Assembly: GCA_019638395.1 (NCBI GenBank)
Contig: JAHBTX010000003.1
Coordinates: 894,022-958,021 of the forward strand
Length of the DNA stretch: 64,000 bases
Source: Cyclobacteriaceae bacterium
Lineage (GTDB): Bacteria; Bacteroidota; Bacteroidia; Cytophagales; Cyclobacteriaceae
Reading direction: 5' to 3'
A program made the translations under genes and the position numbers. The first letter of the stretch is position 1. Each line of letters starts with the position of its first letter. Shown piece by piece: positions 8,670 through 17,633 of this stretch. The notes beneath the pieces are model-generated. The model worked only from the letters and a program-made list of their open reading frames with translations, made no database searches and was not told the DNA's origin.

Positions 8670-9923
8670 ATGGTCGATTTATTTGACAAGCTGAAAATGG
8701 AGGCCGGTCCGCTGGCCAAATACTCACACCTGCCCGATGACTATTTCTTCTTTCCCAAACTGGAGGGCGAGATTGGCCCGCGCATGAAGTTTAACGGTAA
8801 AACCGTTTTGAACTGGAGTTTGAATAACTACCTCGGATTAGCCAACCACCCCGAAGTAAGAAAGGCAGATGCCGATTCGGCTGCGCAGTACGGTCTTGCT
8901 TCGCCCATGGGTGCGCGTATGATGTCCGGTAACTCCGTGCATCATCTTGAATTTGAAAAGCAACTGGCGGCTTTCGTACAGAAAGAAGATGCTATGTTGT
9001 TGAACTATGGCTATCAAGGTGTGCTTTCAATTATCGATGCCATTGTAGATCGTAAAGATGTGATTGTGTACGACAGCGAATCGCACGCCTGTATTATTGA
9101 TGGCGTTCGTCTGCACATGGGTAAGCGTTTTGTGTACCCGCACAACAACATGGAAAACCTCGAAAAGCAATTGCAACGTGCTACCAAATTAGCCAACGAA
9201 ACCGGTGGTGGTATTCTGGTAATTACCGAAGGCGTTTTCGGAATGTCAGGTAACATGGGCGATTTGAAAGGAATTGTTGAACTGAAGAAGAAATACAATT
9301 TCCGGTTGTTTGTAGATGATGCGCACGGCTTTGGAACGATGGGTGCTACCGGTGCAGGCGTAGGTGAGGAGCAAGGTGTACAAGATCAGATTGATTTATA
9401 CTTCTCTACGTTTGCCAAATCAATGGCCAGCATTGGTGCATTTGTGGCTGGCGATAAAAAGATCCTAAAGTTTTTACGCTACAGTGTGCGTTCACAGATT
9501 TATGCCAAGTCGTTGCCGATGCCGTTGGTGATTGGTGGATTGAAACGATTAGAGTTGGTGAAGAAACATCCGGAATTACGGGCCGATCTTAAGAAGATTA
9601 TGGCTGCTATTAAATCCGGGTTGAAAGATCGTGGGTTTAGTATTAATCCTACACAAACACCACCCACCCCGGTTCTATTCAAAGGTGGGGTTGGTGAGGC
9701 GGCTAATATGTCGATGGACTTGCGCGAGAATTATGGCATATTCTGCTCGGTGGTAATCTACCCGGTGGTACCAAAAGATGTAATTATGTTTCGGATTATT
9801 CCTACAGCAGCGCATACGCTGGCCGATGTGGAAGAGACCCTAAACGCGTTTTCCGCGCTAAAAACGAAGCTTGATAGCGGTTTTTATAAGGAGGAAGTAT
9901 TAGTTTCGGTTACTAAAGTCTAA
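8670..9923 (+). CDS. Alpha-oxoamine synthase, serine palmitoyltransferase-like
   Basis: 417-aa fold-type I PLP enzyme that condenses an acyl-CoA with an amino acid and releases CO2. PLP-site residues are visible: SESHACIID (His139, ring stacking), VDDAHGFG (Asp216/His219) and TFAKSMASIG with Schiff-base Lys250. The KSMASIG form and the N-terminal FPKLEGEIGPRMKFNGK are closer to bacterial serine palmitoyltransferase than to BioF or Kbl, so it probably makes 3-ketosphinganine for sphingolipids, known in many Bacteroidota. KBL/AONS remains possible. A ceramidase-like gene at 25.8 kb fits a sphingolipid-making host. Confidence 0.82.
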   Translation: MVDLFDKLKMEAGPLAKYSHLPDDYFFFPKLEGEIGPRMKFNGKTVLNWSLNNYLGLANHPEVRKADADSAAQYGLASPMGARMMSGNSVHHLEFEKQLAAFVQKEDAMLLNYGYQGVLSIIDAIVDRKDVIVYDSESHACIIDGVRLHMGKRFVYPHNNMENLEKQLQRATKLANETGGGILVITEGVFGMSGNMGDLKGIVELKKKYNFRLFVDDAHGFGTMGATGAGVGEEQGVQDQIDLYFSTFAKSMASIGAFVAGDKKILKFLRYSVRSQIYAKSLPMPLVIGGLKRLELVKKHPELRADLKKIMAAIKSGLKDRGFSINPTQTPPTPVLFKGGVGEAANMSMDLRENYGIFCSVVIYPVVPKDVIMFRIIPTAAHTLADVEETLNAFSALKTKLDSGFYKEEVLVSVTKV

Positions 9924-9940
9924 AAAAGTGGCCTTTTGGC

Positions 9941-9969
9941 TTGTTTTTGAAGGCTTTTGCTTACATTAG
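9941..9969 (+). promoter_or_regulatory. Putative Bacteroidota promoter for the histone-like gene
   Basis: TTG at 9941-9943, an 18-base spacer, then TACATTAG at 9962-9969, one mismatch from the TAnnTTTG -7 consensus. It sits about 40 bases before the histone-like start codon. Read by eye only. Confidence 0.35.
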
Positions 9970-10010
9970 CCTTACGAAATCAAAAATTTTAACATCTAAA
10001 CATCCATAAA

Positions 10011-10193
10011 ATGAAAAAATTTGAAGAACTAAAGACCATCATTGCATCATTGGAAGCCGATGCAGATAAGTTCTACAATAAGGGCAATAGCGCTGCCGGA
10101 ACCCGTATCCGTAAAGGAATGCAAGATTTGAAAAATGCAGCTCAGGCTATCCGCCAGGAAGTGCAGGAATTAAAGAATAAGGAAGGTCAATAA
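10011..10193 (+). CDS. Histone H1-like nucleoid protein
   Basis: 60-aa basic, helical protein (MKKFEELKTIIASLEADADK, KGNSAAGTRIRKGMQDLK). This is the pattern of the short histone H1-like (Hc1-type) proteins that are widespread in Bacteroidota. It probably binds and compacts DNA non-specifically. It lacks the long Lys/Ala tail of chlamydial Hc1. Monocistronic, with a promoter-like box upstream and a very strong terminator right after, as expected for an abundant small protein. Confidence 0.85.
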   Translation: MKKFEELKTIIASLEADADKFYNKGNSAAGTRIRKGMQDLKNAAQAIRQEVQELKNKEGQ

Positions 10194-10211
10194 TTTTATC
10201 ATCTTAGTAAA

Positions 10212-10247
10212 AGGCTGAATCAACTTTGGTTGATTCAGCCTTTTTTT
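10212..10247 (+). terminator. Strong rho-independent terminator after the histone-like gene
   Basis: A perfect 13-bp stem (10212-10224 with 10229-10241; arm AGGCTGAATCAAC) and a TTTG loop, followed by a run of seven T. It can also serve the convergent TPR gene in part because the left flank is A-rich. Confidence 0.93.
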
Positions 10248-10317
10248 GTTTACAAAGCGTCTTGAAATTGAACATAAGTCGGCAGTATGTTCTGTTAACT
10301 TAATAATTCGTTTGGAG

Positions 10318-11523
10318 TTACTTGCAGATAGTGGTTTCTACTTTAGTGGGAATGGTTATGCCGAACGATTTTGCTTTATGCAAGTCATTACACGCTTCAC
10401 CCTGTTTTCCCAGCCTATGCCAGGCTTGCGCGCGGTTATAAAAAGCAAGTCCGTATTCGGGGTAGTAGGTAGCTGCAGTTGTATAGTCTTCAATAGCCTC
10501 CGCAAAGCGGTTTAATTTTACCATTACATTACCGTGGCTAAGCCAACCCTTTTCATAATCTGGCTTAAGAGCGATTACCTGCCTGTAATCAGCTAAAGCT
10601 CCAGCAAAATCTTTTGTGCGCTCTTTTATCAGGCCACGATTCAGATAATAATCGTAATTATCGGGTTCTATTTTAATGGCTTCGTTGTAATCGCTTAATG
10701 CACCGGCATAGTTGCCTGCATTTAATCGAAGCAAACCACGCTCGGCATAGGAGTATGGTAACTTGGGATTGGCAGCAATGGCTTCACTTAGCATCTGCTC
10801 CGTTTCTGCTGCAGGTTGATTTACCTTTAATAAAGCCATGTTATACAGGGCCAGGCTGTTACCAGAATCTAATTGCAAAACCTTTTCAAAGTCAGTTCGG
10901 GCTTTTGTGGTATCACCTATTTGCTGATGCGCCAACCCACGACTTAAATAGAAATTATATTGATCGGGTGCTAAATGGATAGCCGAATCAAAACAAAGAA
11001 TAGCTTGCGTGTAATTCTTCAACCTCAATTCAATCTGCCCGAGGTAATCATAAAACACTGGGCGTAAATTGTTACCGGTTGAGAATGCGCGGCTGGCACC
11101 TTCATCACCTTTCTGGGTTTGGAAGAAAACGGTATTGGTTTCGCCTCCAGCCGGTAGTTTGAGTAACTGCAGAAAGTCTTCTTTGGCAACAGCCCACTGT
11201 CCGTATTCAAACCGGCTTACCGCGCGACTAAACAAGGCCTCTTTGTTTTCAGGGTTGGTTTCCAGGTAGATGTTGTAGTCCGTTAACGCACCCTGTTTAT
11301 CGCCTAAGGCTTCGCGCACTTGTGCCCTGCTGAAATAAGCCTGCATGAAGTAAGGTTCCAGCCGCAAGCATTCTGTAAAGTGGGCGAGGGCCGTTTTGTA
11401 GGATTTGGCAGTAGCTGCGGCCTCGCCTTTTTCGAAATAATACTGGGCAGTTCGTTTTTCCTGGGCAACTAATACCCCACTAAAAACAAAAACCACCACA
11501 CAACAGGTGCGAATCAAAGCCAT
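10318..11523 (-). CDS. Exported TPR-repeat protein
   Basis: 401 aa with a signal peptide (cleavage expected after VLVAQ). The rest is tandem tetratricopeptide repeats with the usual W/Y-G-A-F-P spacing, for example YNEAIKIEPDNYDYYLNRGL, over about nine units. Such proteins are periplasmic or outer-membrane scaffolds; no enzymatic domain is present. It stands alone, convergent to the histone-like gene and divergent from the TetR gene. Specific partner unknown. Confidence 0.85.
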   Translation of the reverse strand: MALIRTCCVVVFVFSGVLVAQEKRTAQYYFEKGEAAATAKSYKTALAHFTECLRLEPYFMQAYFSRAQVREALGDKQGALTDYNIYLETNPENKEALFSRAVSRFEYGQWAVAKEDFLQLLKLPAGGETNTVFFQTQKGDEGASRAFSTGNNLRPVFYDYLGQIELRLKNYTQAILCFDSAIHLAPDQYNFYLSRGLAHQQIGDTTKARTDFEKVLQLDSGNSLALYNMALLKVNQPAAETEQMLSEAIAANPKLPYSYAERGLLRLNAGNYAGALSDYNEAIKIEPDNYDYYLNRGLIKERTKDFAGALADYRQVIALKPDYEKGWLSHGNVMVKLNRFAEAIEDYTTAATYYPEYGLAFYNRAQAWHRLGKQGEACNDLHKAKSFGITIPTKVETTICK

Positions 11524-11626
11524 GATTCAAGATGCGTAATTATTCGCCTAAAAGAAAACCGTTAACAGGCTATTAACGTTTTAAGATTGGTTGTAAACCA
11601 AACAGTACAAATCTTGTTTAATTGAT

Positions 11627-12292
11627 ATGGAAAAAGTTAAGAAGACCAAAACTCAAAAGGCTATCTCAGCCGATAAAATAGCCGAGGCTTACCGCGAACA
11701 AATTTTAACTTCGGGCAAAGTGCCGGCTTCGGTGTTTACATTCTGTAAAAGCATCGGTATTACCGAAAGCGATTTCTATCAACACTTTGCTTCTTTCGAA
11801 GCCATTGAAAAGTCGATCTGGACCAACCTCATTGAATCTACCCGTAAGCGCATTGAGACTGATGCCGATTACCAGGCTTTTGGAGCCCGAGAAAAAATTC
11901 TTACGTTCTACTTCAGTTTGATTGAAGCACTTAAAACAGACCGGAGTTTTATTCTATATCAATTAAAAGGCTGGAAGCAACCGCTTATGCCTGTTTTCCT
12001 GAAGGGTTTTAAAACTTCATTCGATGAATGGATCAACTCGGTGCTGAATGCGGGCAAAGTTTCGGGCGAGGTAGCCAACCGACCTCTTCTCGATAAACGC
12101 TACGATGTTTTGTTCTGGATGCATTTCATGTTCATTCTGCAATTCTGGACACACGATGACAGTGCCAACTTCGAGAAAACAGACGCTGCTATTGAAAAAT
12201 CGGTAAACCTGGCTTTCGATTTAATTGGAAAAGGAGTGCTCGACAATGCACTCGACTTTGGAAAGTTTTTGTACCGGAACGCCAGGAACTAA
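11627..12292 (+). CDS. TetR-family transcriptional regulator
   Basis: 221 aa. The N-terminal helix-turn-helix is preceded by a Lys-rich stretch: IAEAYREQILTSG, then SVFTFCKSIGITESDFYQHF ending with YQHFASFEAIEKSIW, the TetR DNA-binding pattern. The all-helical C-terminal domain would bind an unknown ligand. It lies 6 bases upstream of an ABC1-family kinase gene, so the two are almost certainly one transcript and the regulator probably acts on this operon. Confidence 0.85.
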   Translation: MEKVKKTKTQKAISADKIAEAYREQILTSGKVPASVFTFCKSIGITESDFYQHFASFEAIEKSIWTNLIESTRKRIETDADYQAFGAREKILTFYFSLIEALKTDRSFILYQLKGWKQPLMPVFLKGFKTSFDEWINSVLNAGKVSGEVANRPLLDKRYDVLFWMHFMFILQFWTHDDSANFEKTDAAIEKSVNLAFDLIGKGVLDNALDFGKFLYRNARN

Positions 12293-12298
12293 ATCCGA

Positions 12299-13612
12299 AT
12301 GAAAGAACAAAAAAGTATTCCGGTAGGTAAGGTACAACGCGCTTCCAAATTCATTTCCACCGGTGCCAAAATCGGAACCAATTACCTGAAGCATTACGGC
12401 AAAAAACTGGTTAACCCCGATCTCTCCAAAGATGAATTGCATCAGGACAATGCTACTGATATCTACAAATCGTTAAGCGAATTAAAAGGCAGTGCGCTTA
12501 AAGTGGCGCAAATGCTAAGCATGGATAAGAACCTGCTACCCACAGCCTATCAGCAACAGTTTGCTATGGCCCAATACAGTGCGCCACCACTCTCTTATCC
12601 GTTGGTTGTGCGCACCTTCGAGAAATCGCTGCAGAAAAAACCAGCCGAGTTGTTCGATTCCTTTCAGACATCGGCCAGTAATGCAGCATCTATCGGACAA
12701 GTTCATCAGGCCACATTAAAGGGAAAAAAGCTTGCAGTTAAAATTCAATACCCGGGTGTGGCCGATAGCGTAAAGAGCGACCTGGCTATGGTAAAGCCAA
12801 TTGCTCTGCGCATGTTTAAACTAAACCCTGCCGATTACGATGAGTTTATTGGCGAGGTTGAAGTGCGGTTGTTGGAAGAAGCGGATTACAAACTGGAATT
12901 GAAACGATCCATTGAATTATCGAAACAATGTGCTGAAATTCCAAACCTGGTTTTTCCAAAGTATTATCCCGGCCTTTCGGCCGATCGCATTTTAACCATG
13001 GATTGGATTGAAGGAAAACCATTGGGTGAAATGTTTAAGGCCAACTCATGGTCGCAGGAAGAGCGCAACAACATCGGGCAGGCCTTGTGGGACTTCTATC
13101 ACTTCCAGATTCATACGTTGCGTTCGGTACATGCCGATCCGCATCCGGGTAATTTCATTATTACCCCCGATAGTAAATTGGGCATCATCGATTTTGGTTG
13201 TGTAAAAGTTGTGCCACAGGCATTTTACAAAGTTTACTTTCAGTTATTGGACAAGGATATCCTGAACGATAAACCTCGGCTGAACAAAGTATTTCACGAT
13301 TTGCGCTTTATTTATCCCGATGACACCAAACAAGACATTACCTTCTTTACGGAAGTATTTACCCGCCTTGTTGAGTTATTGGGCCGTCCGTTTCGTACCC
13401 CTCGGTTTGATTTCTCAGAAAAGCAATACTTCGAATCGCTGTATGCATTTGGTGAAGAAATTGGGCAGATGAAAGCTTTCCGCGAGTCGAAAAAAGCCCG
13501 GGGTGTAAAAGATGCTTTGTATATCAACCGAACCTATTACGGACTTTATAACCTGCTGCACGAGTTGAAAGCGGAAATTGACACCACCTCTTTTGTCGCG
13601 TTTACCCCCTAA
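12299..13612 (+). CDS. ABC1/UbiB/AarF-family atypical kinase
   Basis: 437 aa. UbiB-family landmarks are in order: SALKVAQMLSMDKNLLP (the KxGQ-like N-terminal extension, here K-V-A-Q), the Ala-rich loop ASIGQVHQA, LAVKIQYPGV with the ATP Lys, the ExD-containing EEADYKLE, the catalytic HADPHPGNF and the metal-binding IIDFGCVK. These ATPases support isoprenoid-quinone or lipid metabolism. Unlike UbiB, no C-terminal transmembrane pair is obvious. It is coupled to the TetR gene upstream. Confidence 0.88.
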   Translation: MKEQKSIPVGKVQRASKFISTGAKIGTNYLKHYGKKLVNPDLSKDELHQDNATDIYKSLSELKGSALKVAQMLSMDKNLLPTAYQQQFAMAQYSAPPLSYPLVVRTFEKSLQKKPAELFDSFQTSASNAASIGQVHQATLKGKKLAVKIQYPGVADSVKSDLAMVKPIALRMFKLNPADYDEFIGEVEVRLLEEADYKLELKRSIELSKQCAEIPNLVFPKYYPGLSADRILTMDWIEGKPLGEMFKANSWSQEERNNIGQALWDFYHFQIHTLRSVHADPHPGNFIITPDSKLGIIDFGCVKVVPQAFYKVYFQLLDKDILNDKPRLNKVFHDLRFIYPDDTKQDITFFTEVFTRLVELLGRPFRTPRFDFSEKQYFESLYAFGEEIGQMKAFRESKKARGVKDALYINRTYYGLYNLLHELKAEIDTTSFVAFTP

Positions 13613-13683
13613 AGTTAATTTTGAAAAAATATTCATAACCAATAACTTAGTGGCCTGTAGTTAATTTTTTAAACTAACATACT

Positions 13684-14532
13684 ATGAGGGCCATCTGGAA
13701 GGGACACATCCAATTTTCGCTTGTTACAATTCCGGTGCGGATTTACAACGCGATTGATACCGGGCAAACAATCAGCTTTAACTTGTTGAGTAAAGACGGC
13801 CACAACCCGGTTAGCTACGAGAAAAAAGATAAGGTAACCGGACAACCCCTCAAGAACGAAGACATTGTGAAAGGGTATCAATACGAACCGGGCCAGTTCG
13901 TGATTATTGAACAAGAAGATTTGAATAAAGTAAAACTCAAGAGCGAGAAGATTATAGAAATGGAAGGCTTTGTGAAAGCCGAAGAAGTGCACCACACTTT
14001 ATTTGAGGCACCTTACTTCATTGGTCCCGATGGCGATATCGCTGCCAAGACTTACGGATTGCTCTGCCAGACCTTAAAGGAAAGTGGCAAAGTAGGGGTG
14101 GGTAAAGTGGTATTGCGCGATCGGGAAACCCCGGTATTGATTTCACCGCACGAAGGTGGTATTCTGATGTACCGTTTGCGCTACCCGAATGAAGTACGCA
14201 AAATGAGTGAAGTTCCACAATTATTGGAAGTAAAGGCAGATAAAGAACAATTAAAACTGGCTAAAACATTAGTTGATTCCATGACCACCACCTTCACCAA
14301 AATAGAAATGAAGGATCATTATTACGATGCGCTCAAGGCGATTATCGATGCGAAGATTGCCGGTAAAGAGATTGTAATGGTTGCCGAAGAAGAACCCGTG
14401 GTGGTTGATATTATGACTGCTTTGAAAGCCAGCATTGAAGCCGCCAAAAAGAAGCCGATGGAAAAAGCCAAAGGCACAACTATGAAAGTTGAGAAGGAAA
14501 CGAAAAAGGTTGTGCGCAGAAAAGCAAGTTGA
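13684..14532 (+). CDS. ku: Ku protein, bacterial non-homologous end joining
   Basis: 282 aa. The N-terminus MRAIWKGHIQFSLVTIPVRIYNA and segments ISPHEGGILMYRLRYPNEVR and ALKAIIDAKIAGKEIV are hallmarks of bacterial Ku, a homodimeric ring that threads onto DNA ends and recruits LigD. The C-terminus is Lys-rich, a known variable DNA-binding extension. No ligD or other ligase is beside it or elsewhere in the window; neighbours are a UbiB-like kinase and a TPR gene, so any partner would be unlinked. Confidence 0.94.
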   Translation: MRAIWKGHIQFSLVTIPVRIYNAIDTGQTISFNLLSKDGHNPVSYEKKDKVTGQPLKNEDIVKGYQYEPGQFVIIEQEDLNKVKLKSEKIIEMEGFVKAEEVHHTLFEAPYFIGPDGDIAAKTYGLLCQTLKESGKVGVGKVVLRDRETPVLISPHEGGILMYRLRYPNEVRKMSEVPQLLEVKADKEQLKLAKTLVDSMTTTFTKIEMKDHYYDALKAIIDAKIAGKEIVMVAEEEPVVVDIMTALKASIEAAKKKPMEKAKGTTMKVEKETKKVVRRKAS

Positions 14533-14567
14533 TCTTTTGATTTAGCGGCTCAAAACTTCATTATTAA

Positions 14568-14634
14568 TTCAGAATTCAACTCCGTTAGGAGTTAAATATT
14601 TGTAGCCACCGGTCTTTAGCCGGTGGTTTTTTAT
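14568..14634 (+). repeat. Two-hairpin intergenic element, doubling as terminator after ku
   Basis: Two palindromes lie back to back: AACTCC-GTTA-GGAGTT near 14578-14593, and CCACCGG (14606-14612) with CCGGTGG (14620-14626), followed by six T. The ATTTGTAG-like linker and paired hairpins resemble short dispersed elements common in Bacteroidota intergenic DNA. The second hairpin with its T-run should terminate ku transcription. Only one copy is in this window. Confidence 0.6.
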
Positions 14635-14777
14635 TGTTTAAAAAGAGTAGGTGTCGATTACAAGCTAATGGATGAAATGAGTCTTTGAGCGACACCAGAG
14701 CAATGCTTGTTTCCAGTTCTGTTTCATTCCTAAGCTAAAGCTTCAGGTAATTCGTAACAAACCAACTTCATTTTGGT

Positions 14778-14785
14778 TAATTTTG
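14778..14785 (+). promoter_or_regulatory. Putative -7 box, possibly giving a leaderless transcript
   Basis: TAATTTTG is an exact TAnnTTTG match only five bases before the ATG at 14790. A start site about seven bases downstream of the box would fall on or at the start codon. No convincing -33 TTG is placed correctly, so the call is tentative. Confidence 0.35.
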
Positions 14786-14789
14786 CACA

Positions 14790-15389
14790 ATGGCTAAAGT
14801 TATCCAGTTTCCAATTCCAAATCCTGAAAAGTTTGGGTTTAAGCCGGTTCGGAAAAAGAAACCCGATACCAATACAAACAAGCCTGGCCAGTTGCACTTA
14901 TTTGGAGGTGCAAAAATTGTAAACCTCAACAACTTAACGCCATTTGAAGAAGCACTAATACTTGATGAGCAAGGCGACAACCGTGCCGCTGTTCAATATC
15001 AAAAAGCCATCGATGCCGGGGATTCCATTGCCGATGCCTATTGTAACCTGGGTATCATCGAATCGGGTAATCAACATTACACCAAAGCGGTGGATTGTTT
15101 TACCCGCGCACTTAAAGCAGACCCGCGCCACTTCGAAGCACATTACAACCTGGCCAATGTGTATGCCGAAATAGGGAACATGGCATTGGCCAAAATTCAC
15201 TACCAAATCTCAATCGAAATTGAACCTACCTTTCCCAACAGTTACTTTAACCTGGGGATTACATTGGCTATGAATAAAGAAATTCACGAAGCAATTCAAA
15301 GTTTACTTACTTATCGCAAACTTGCCGGCACCGAAGATCAGAGCCAGGCAGAAGAATTAATTGCAAGCCTGATGCGTTCGTTGCGTTGA
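14790..15389 (+). CDS. Cytosolic TPR-repeat protein
   Basis: 199 aa, no signal peptide. An N-terminal basic segment (MAKVIQFPIPNPEKFGFKP) precedes about four TPR units, for example CFTRALKADPRHFEAHYNLA. It is a protein-interaction module with no identifiable enzymatic part. The stop lies two bases from the convergent DUF3667 stop. Confidence 0.8.
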   Translation: MAKVIQFPIPNPEKFGFKPVRKKKPDTNTNKPGQLHLFGGAKIVNLNNLTPFEEALILDEQGDNRAAVQYQKAIDAGDSIADAYCNLGIIESGNQHYTKAVDCFTRALKADPRHFEAHYNLANVYAEIGNMALAKIHYQISIEIEPTFPNSYFNLGITLAMNKEIHEAIQSLLTYRKLAGTEDQSQAEELIASLMRSLR

Positions 15390-15390
15390 T

Positions 15391-16206
15391 TTACATCATA
15401 AAGATGGTAACGAAGAAAAGCACGCTCCGGTAAACTTCAAGGGCTACTTTCAAAAACAAGATCAGGATTACTGATTTTATTAATAATCGCCAGCCTCGTT
15501 CGTGGTAAAAAGTATAGCTGCTGCGCAATACGAAATACAGGTTGGTGGAAATAAATATTGCGGTCAGGATGGTTTCATCTAAGTACGAACCCAGCCCCAG
15601 CAGCCGCACCACAATGGTAAGTACAATTGCGTTTATAAAAAGATTAAAGCTTGCCAGTTCAACCGCATACCCCACATGATCCATAAAGAACTTATTCTTT
15701 TTCCAGTACAACACATTCAGAGGCAGCGAACTAATCACCACAAAAACCATTACCAGCAATTTTGCCAGGGTGGCCGTTTTTAAATTGTACAGCATGGCAA
15801 ATGCATTTATATCTACACCCAGGTTTACGGCCTTTGTGGCAATAATTGTTTTATAAAACGCGCTAAAAGGCGACATGAGTTGTGTGGTAAGCGAAGCATT
15901 AAACAGTTGGATGAGCGGAAAGAAAAAATAGATCAGGTTCAATACAAAAAACAACGACATCGGGCTGACGTTCTTTACCCTTTTACCGGCAGCAAAATCG
16001 CGGGCTACGGTACCCGGTTTACGAAGCACCTGCCAAAGTGTGCGGATAAATTTGCTATCGGCAAACGTAACCGTTAGCATTACTGAGTTGAGAATAGACT
16101 TAAATGATTTATCCGCTGTGGTCAGAACTTTTTCGCCACAAATATTGCAGTAAGTTCCAATAAATTCATTGCTACAACTTTTGCAAGTATGGCGAGTGTC
16201 AGTCAT
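15391..16206 (-). CDS. DUF3667 membrane protein with zinc-ribbon N-terminus
   Basis: 271 aa. The N-terminus has CKSC and YCNICGEK, a four-Cys zinc ribbon, followed by the family-specific segment VLRKPGTVARDFAAGKRVKNVSP and about five transmembrane helices. This is the DUF3667 architecture, common in Bacteroidota. Function unknown; the zinc ribbon should face the cytoplasm. Monocistronic. Confidence 0.85.
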   Translation of the reverse strand: MTDTRHTCKSCSNEFIGTYCNICGEKVLTTADKSFKSILNSVMLTVTFADSKFIRTLWQVLRKPGTVARDFAAGKRVKNVSPMSLFFVLNLIYFFFPLIQLFNASLTTQLMSPFSAFYKTIIATKAVNLGVDINAFAMLYNLKTATLAKLLVMVFVVISSLPLNVLYWKKNKFFMDHVGYAVELASFNLFINAIVLTIVVRLLGLGSYLDETILTAIFISTNLYFVLRSSYTFYHERGWRLLIKSVILILFLKVALEVYRSVLFFVTIFMM

Positions 16207-16239
16207 GCCAGCAAAAGTAAACCTTATTTAAAAACAGAA

Positions 16240-17583
16240 CTATTGTCGTTTGGCAAGGGTGTACACAGTACCCAGCTTATCGGTTAATAATAAAATGCGC
16301 CCACCTTTTACTGCTTCAAACTGGCAGGCAAAGTTTTCCGTTTCGCCCTGAAAGCGATTGGTTAATGTAAGTGTCCAGTTATTGGAAGAGAACTTTCCAT
16401 TATAAACTTGTCTCGAAAATTTTTGGTTGCCCACTACACCGGAAGCACCAGCATGATCGCTTTGATAGGTGCCATTGGGATTGAATGTAAAGATGTGTGC
16501 CAATGAGGTTGCCGTGGCCCCGGCATAGCCACCGCCATTTACATAGTAGTAAGAGAGCGAAGCATAATCGCTTGCTCCCCATGTTCCGGTAAGGTCAGTT
16601 GCAGCTACAGCAAATTTATTCCGGTATTGCATGTTTACATTTTTATCCCACCCAAACTCATCGTTGTGGTAGGGTACAAACTCATTATCGTAGGTTTGTT
16701 TGTTGGGTGATACAAATTCAAGGTAGCGGCCATTGCCATTGGAGTAATGTTTTTTGAAAAGTACAATATGAAATTGTTTGCCACTTGCTTTTTCAATTCC
16801 ATCAGCCGAAGCAAACGAAACGGATTCCCAGCTTTGAATGGGTTTTACTTCCAGATTGCGGATATTGGTGTAACGTGGAGCTACCAATACACTCCAGGCT
16901 GTTGCAAGGCCATCGCGTAGAACGGAATTGTAGGCATCGGCTTGTGCATTCGGGTAATGGACTAATACTTTTAGATTACCTTTTGTAACAGTTACAAAAT
17001 CAGGTTCGGCAGTTGCACTCCAGCCATCATCAAAATTAGTTGTTTGAAAAGAATAAGATTGACTAGATATAGGTTGAACGGTTGTTTTGCTTGTAACCTC
17101 AGCGGCAAGTGGTAAAAACTTTAACGACTGAATAAATTGATCAATTGTTGCCTGGTATTTGTTGCTGTTGGTAACAAGGATTACCGCTATGTAACGCGCT
17201 TGTTGTGTAGCAACCACTTGCCAAACCCAACCGGCAGTATTCCGATCTTTAAACGAGGTAGAGCCAGAAATTATTTGCCATCCGTTTTGATTTACTACCT
17301 GATTAAGTTGAGGTTGCGAAGTAACCGAAACTGTCTGTTGTGCAATTTGTTCCCACGCTTGATTGAAATTTTCTGAGGCTGAACTCAACCCTTGTTGCGA
17401 TGGATAAATTCCGGCCATTGCATACGTACCATCATTTGTATCCATAACCGTAAGCTGAACTACATCGGTACGTTTGGTATCGATACCCCACCCGGTTGGT
17501 ACATGGTACATAACATAATCAAATTGTTGTTGCGCAATTGTTTGTGTACTTACCAAAATCAGAATAGTGAATGCTGTTTTCAT
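16240..17583 (-). CDS. Secreted protein with lipocalin-like C-terminus, function unknown
   Basis: 447 aa with a signal peptide (MKTAFTILILVSTQTIAQ). The N-terminal ~150 residues resemble a PsbP/fibronectin-like periplasmic fold (YVMYHVPTGWGIDTKRTDVV), repeated in weaker form around residues 175-280. The C-terminal ~120 residues (LTGTWGASDYASLSYYYVNG ... FNPNGTYQSDHAG) look like a lipocalin-type beta-barrel of extracytoplasmic Bacteroidota proteins. No catalytic motif. 50 bases downstream of the HEAT-like gene, so possibly cotranscribed. Confidence 0.6.
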   Translation of the reverse strand: MKTAFTILILVSTQTIAQQQFDYVMYHVPTGWGIDTKRTDVVQLTVMDTNDGTYAMAGIYPSQQGLSSASENFNQAWEQIAQQTVSVTSQPQLNQVVNQNGWQIISGSTSFKDRNTAGWVWQVVATQQARYIAVILVTNSNKYQATIDQFIQSLKFLPLAAEVTSKTTVQPISSQSYSFQTTNFDDGWSATAEPDFVTVTKGNLKVLVHYPNAQADAYNSVLRDGLATAWSVLVAPRYTNIRNLEVKPIQSWESVSFASADGIEKASGKQFHIVLFKKHYSNGNGRYLEFVSPNKQTYDNEFVPYHNDEFGWDKNVNMQYRNKFAVAATDLTGTWGASDYASLSYYYVNGGGYAGATATSLAHIFTFNPNGTYQSDHAGASGVVGNQKFSRQVYNGKFSSNNWTLTLTNRFQGETENFACQFEAVKGGRILLLTDKLGTVYTLAKRQ

Positions 17584-17633
17584 GGAGTATGGTTTACAAA
17601 CCCAATCGAAGATAGCAAGAATTCCGCCAACCT

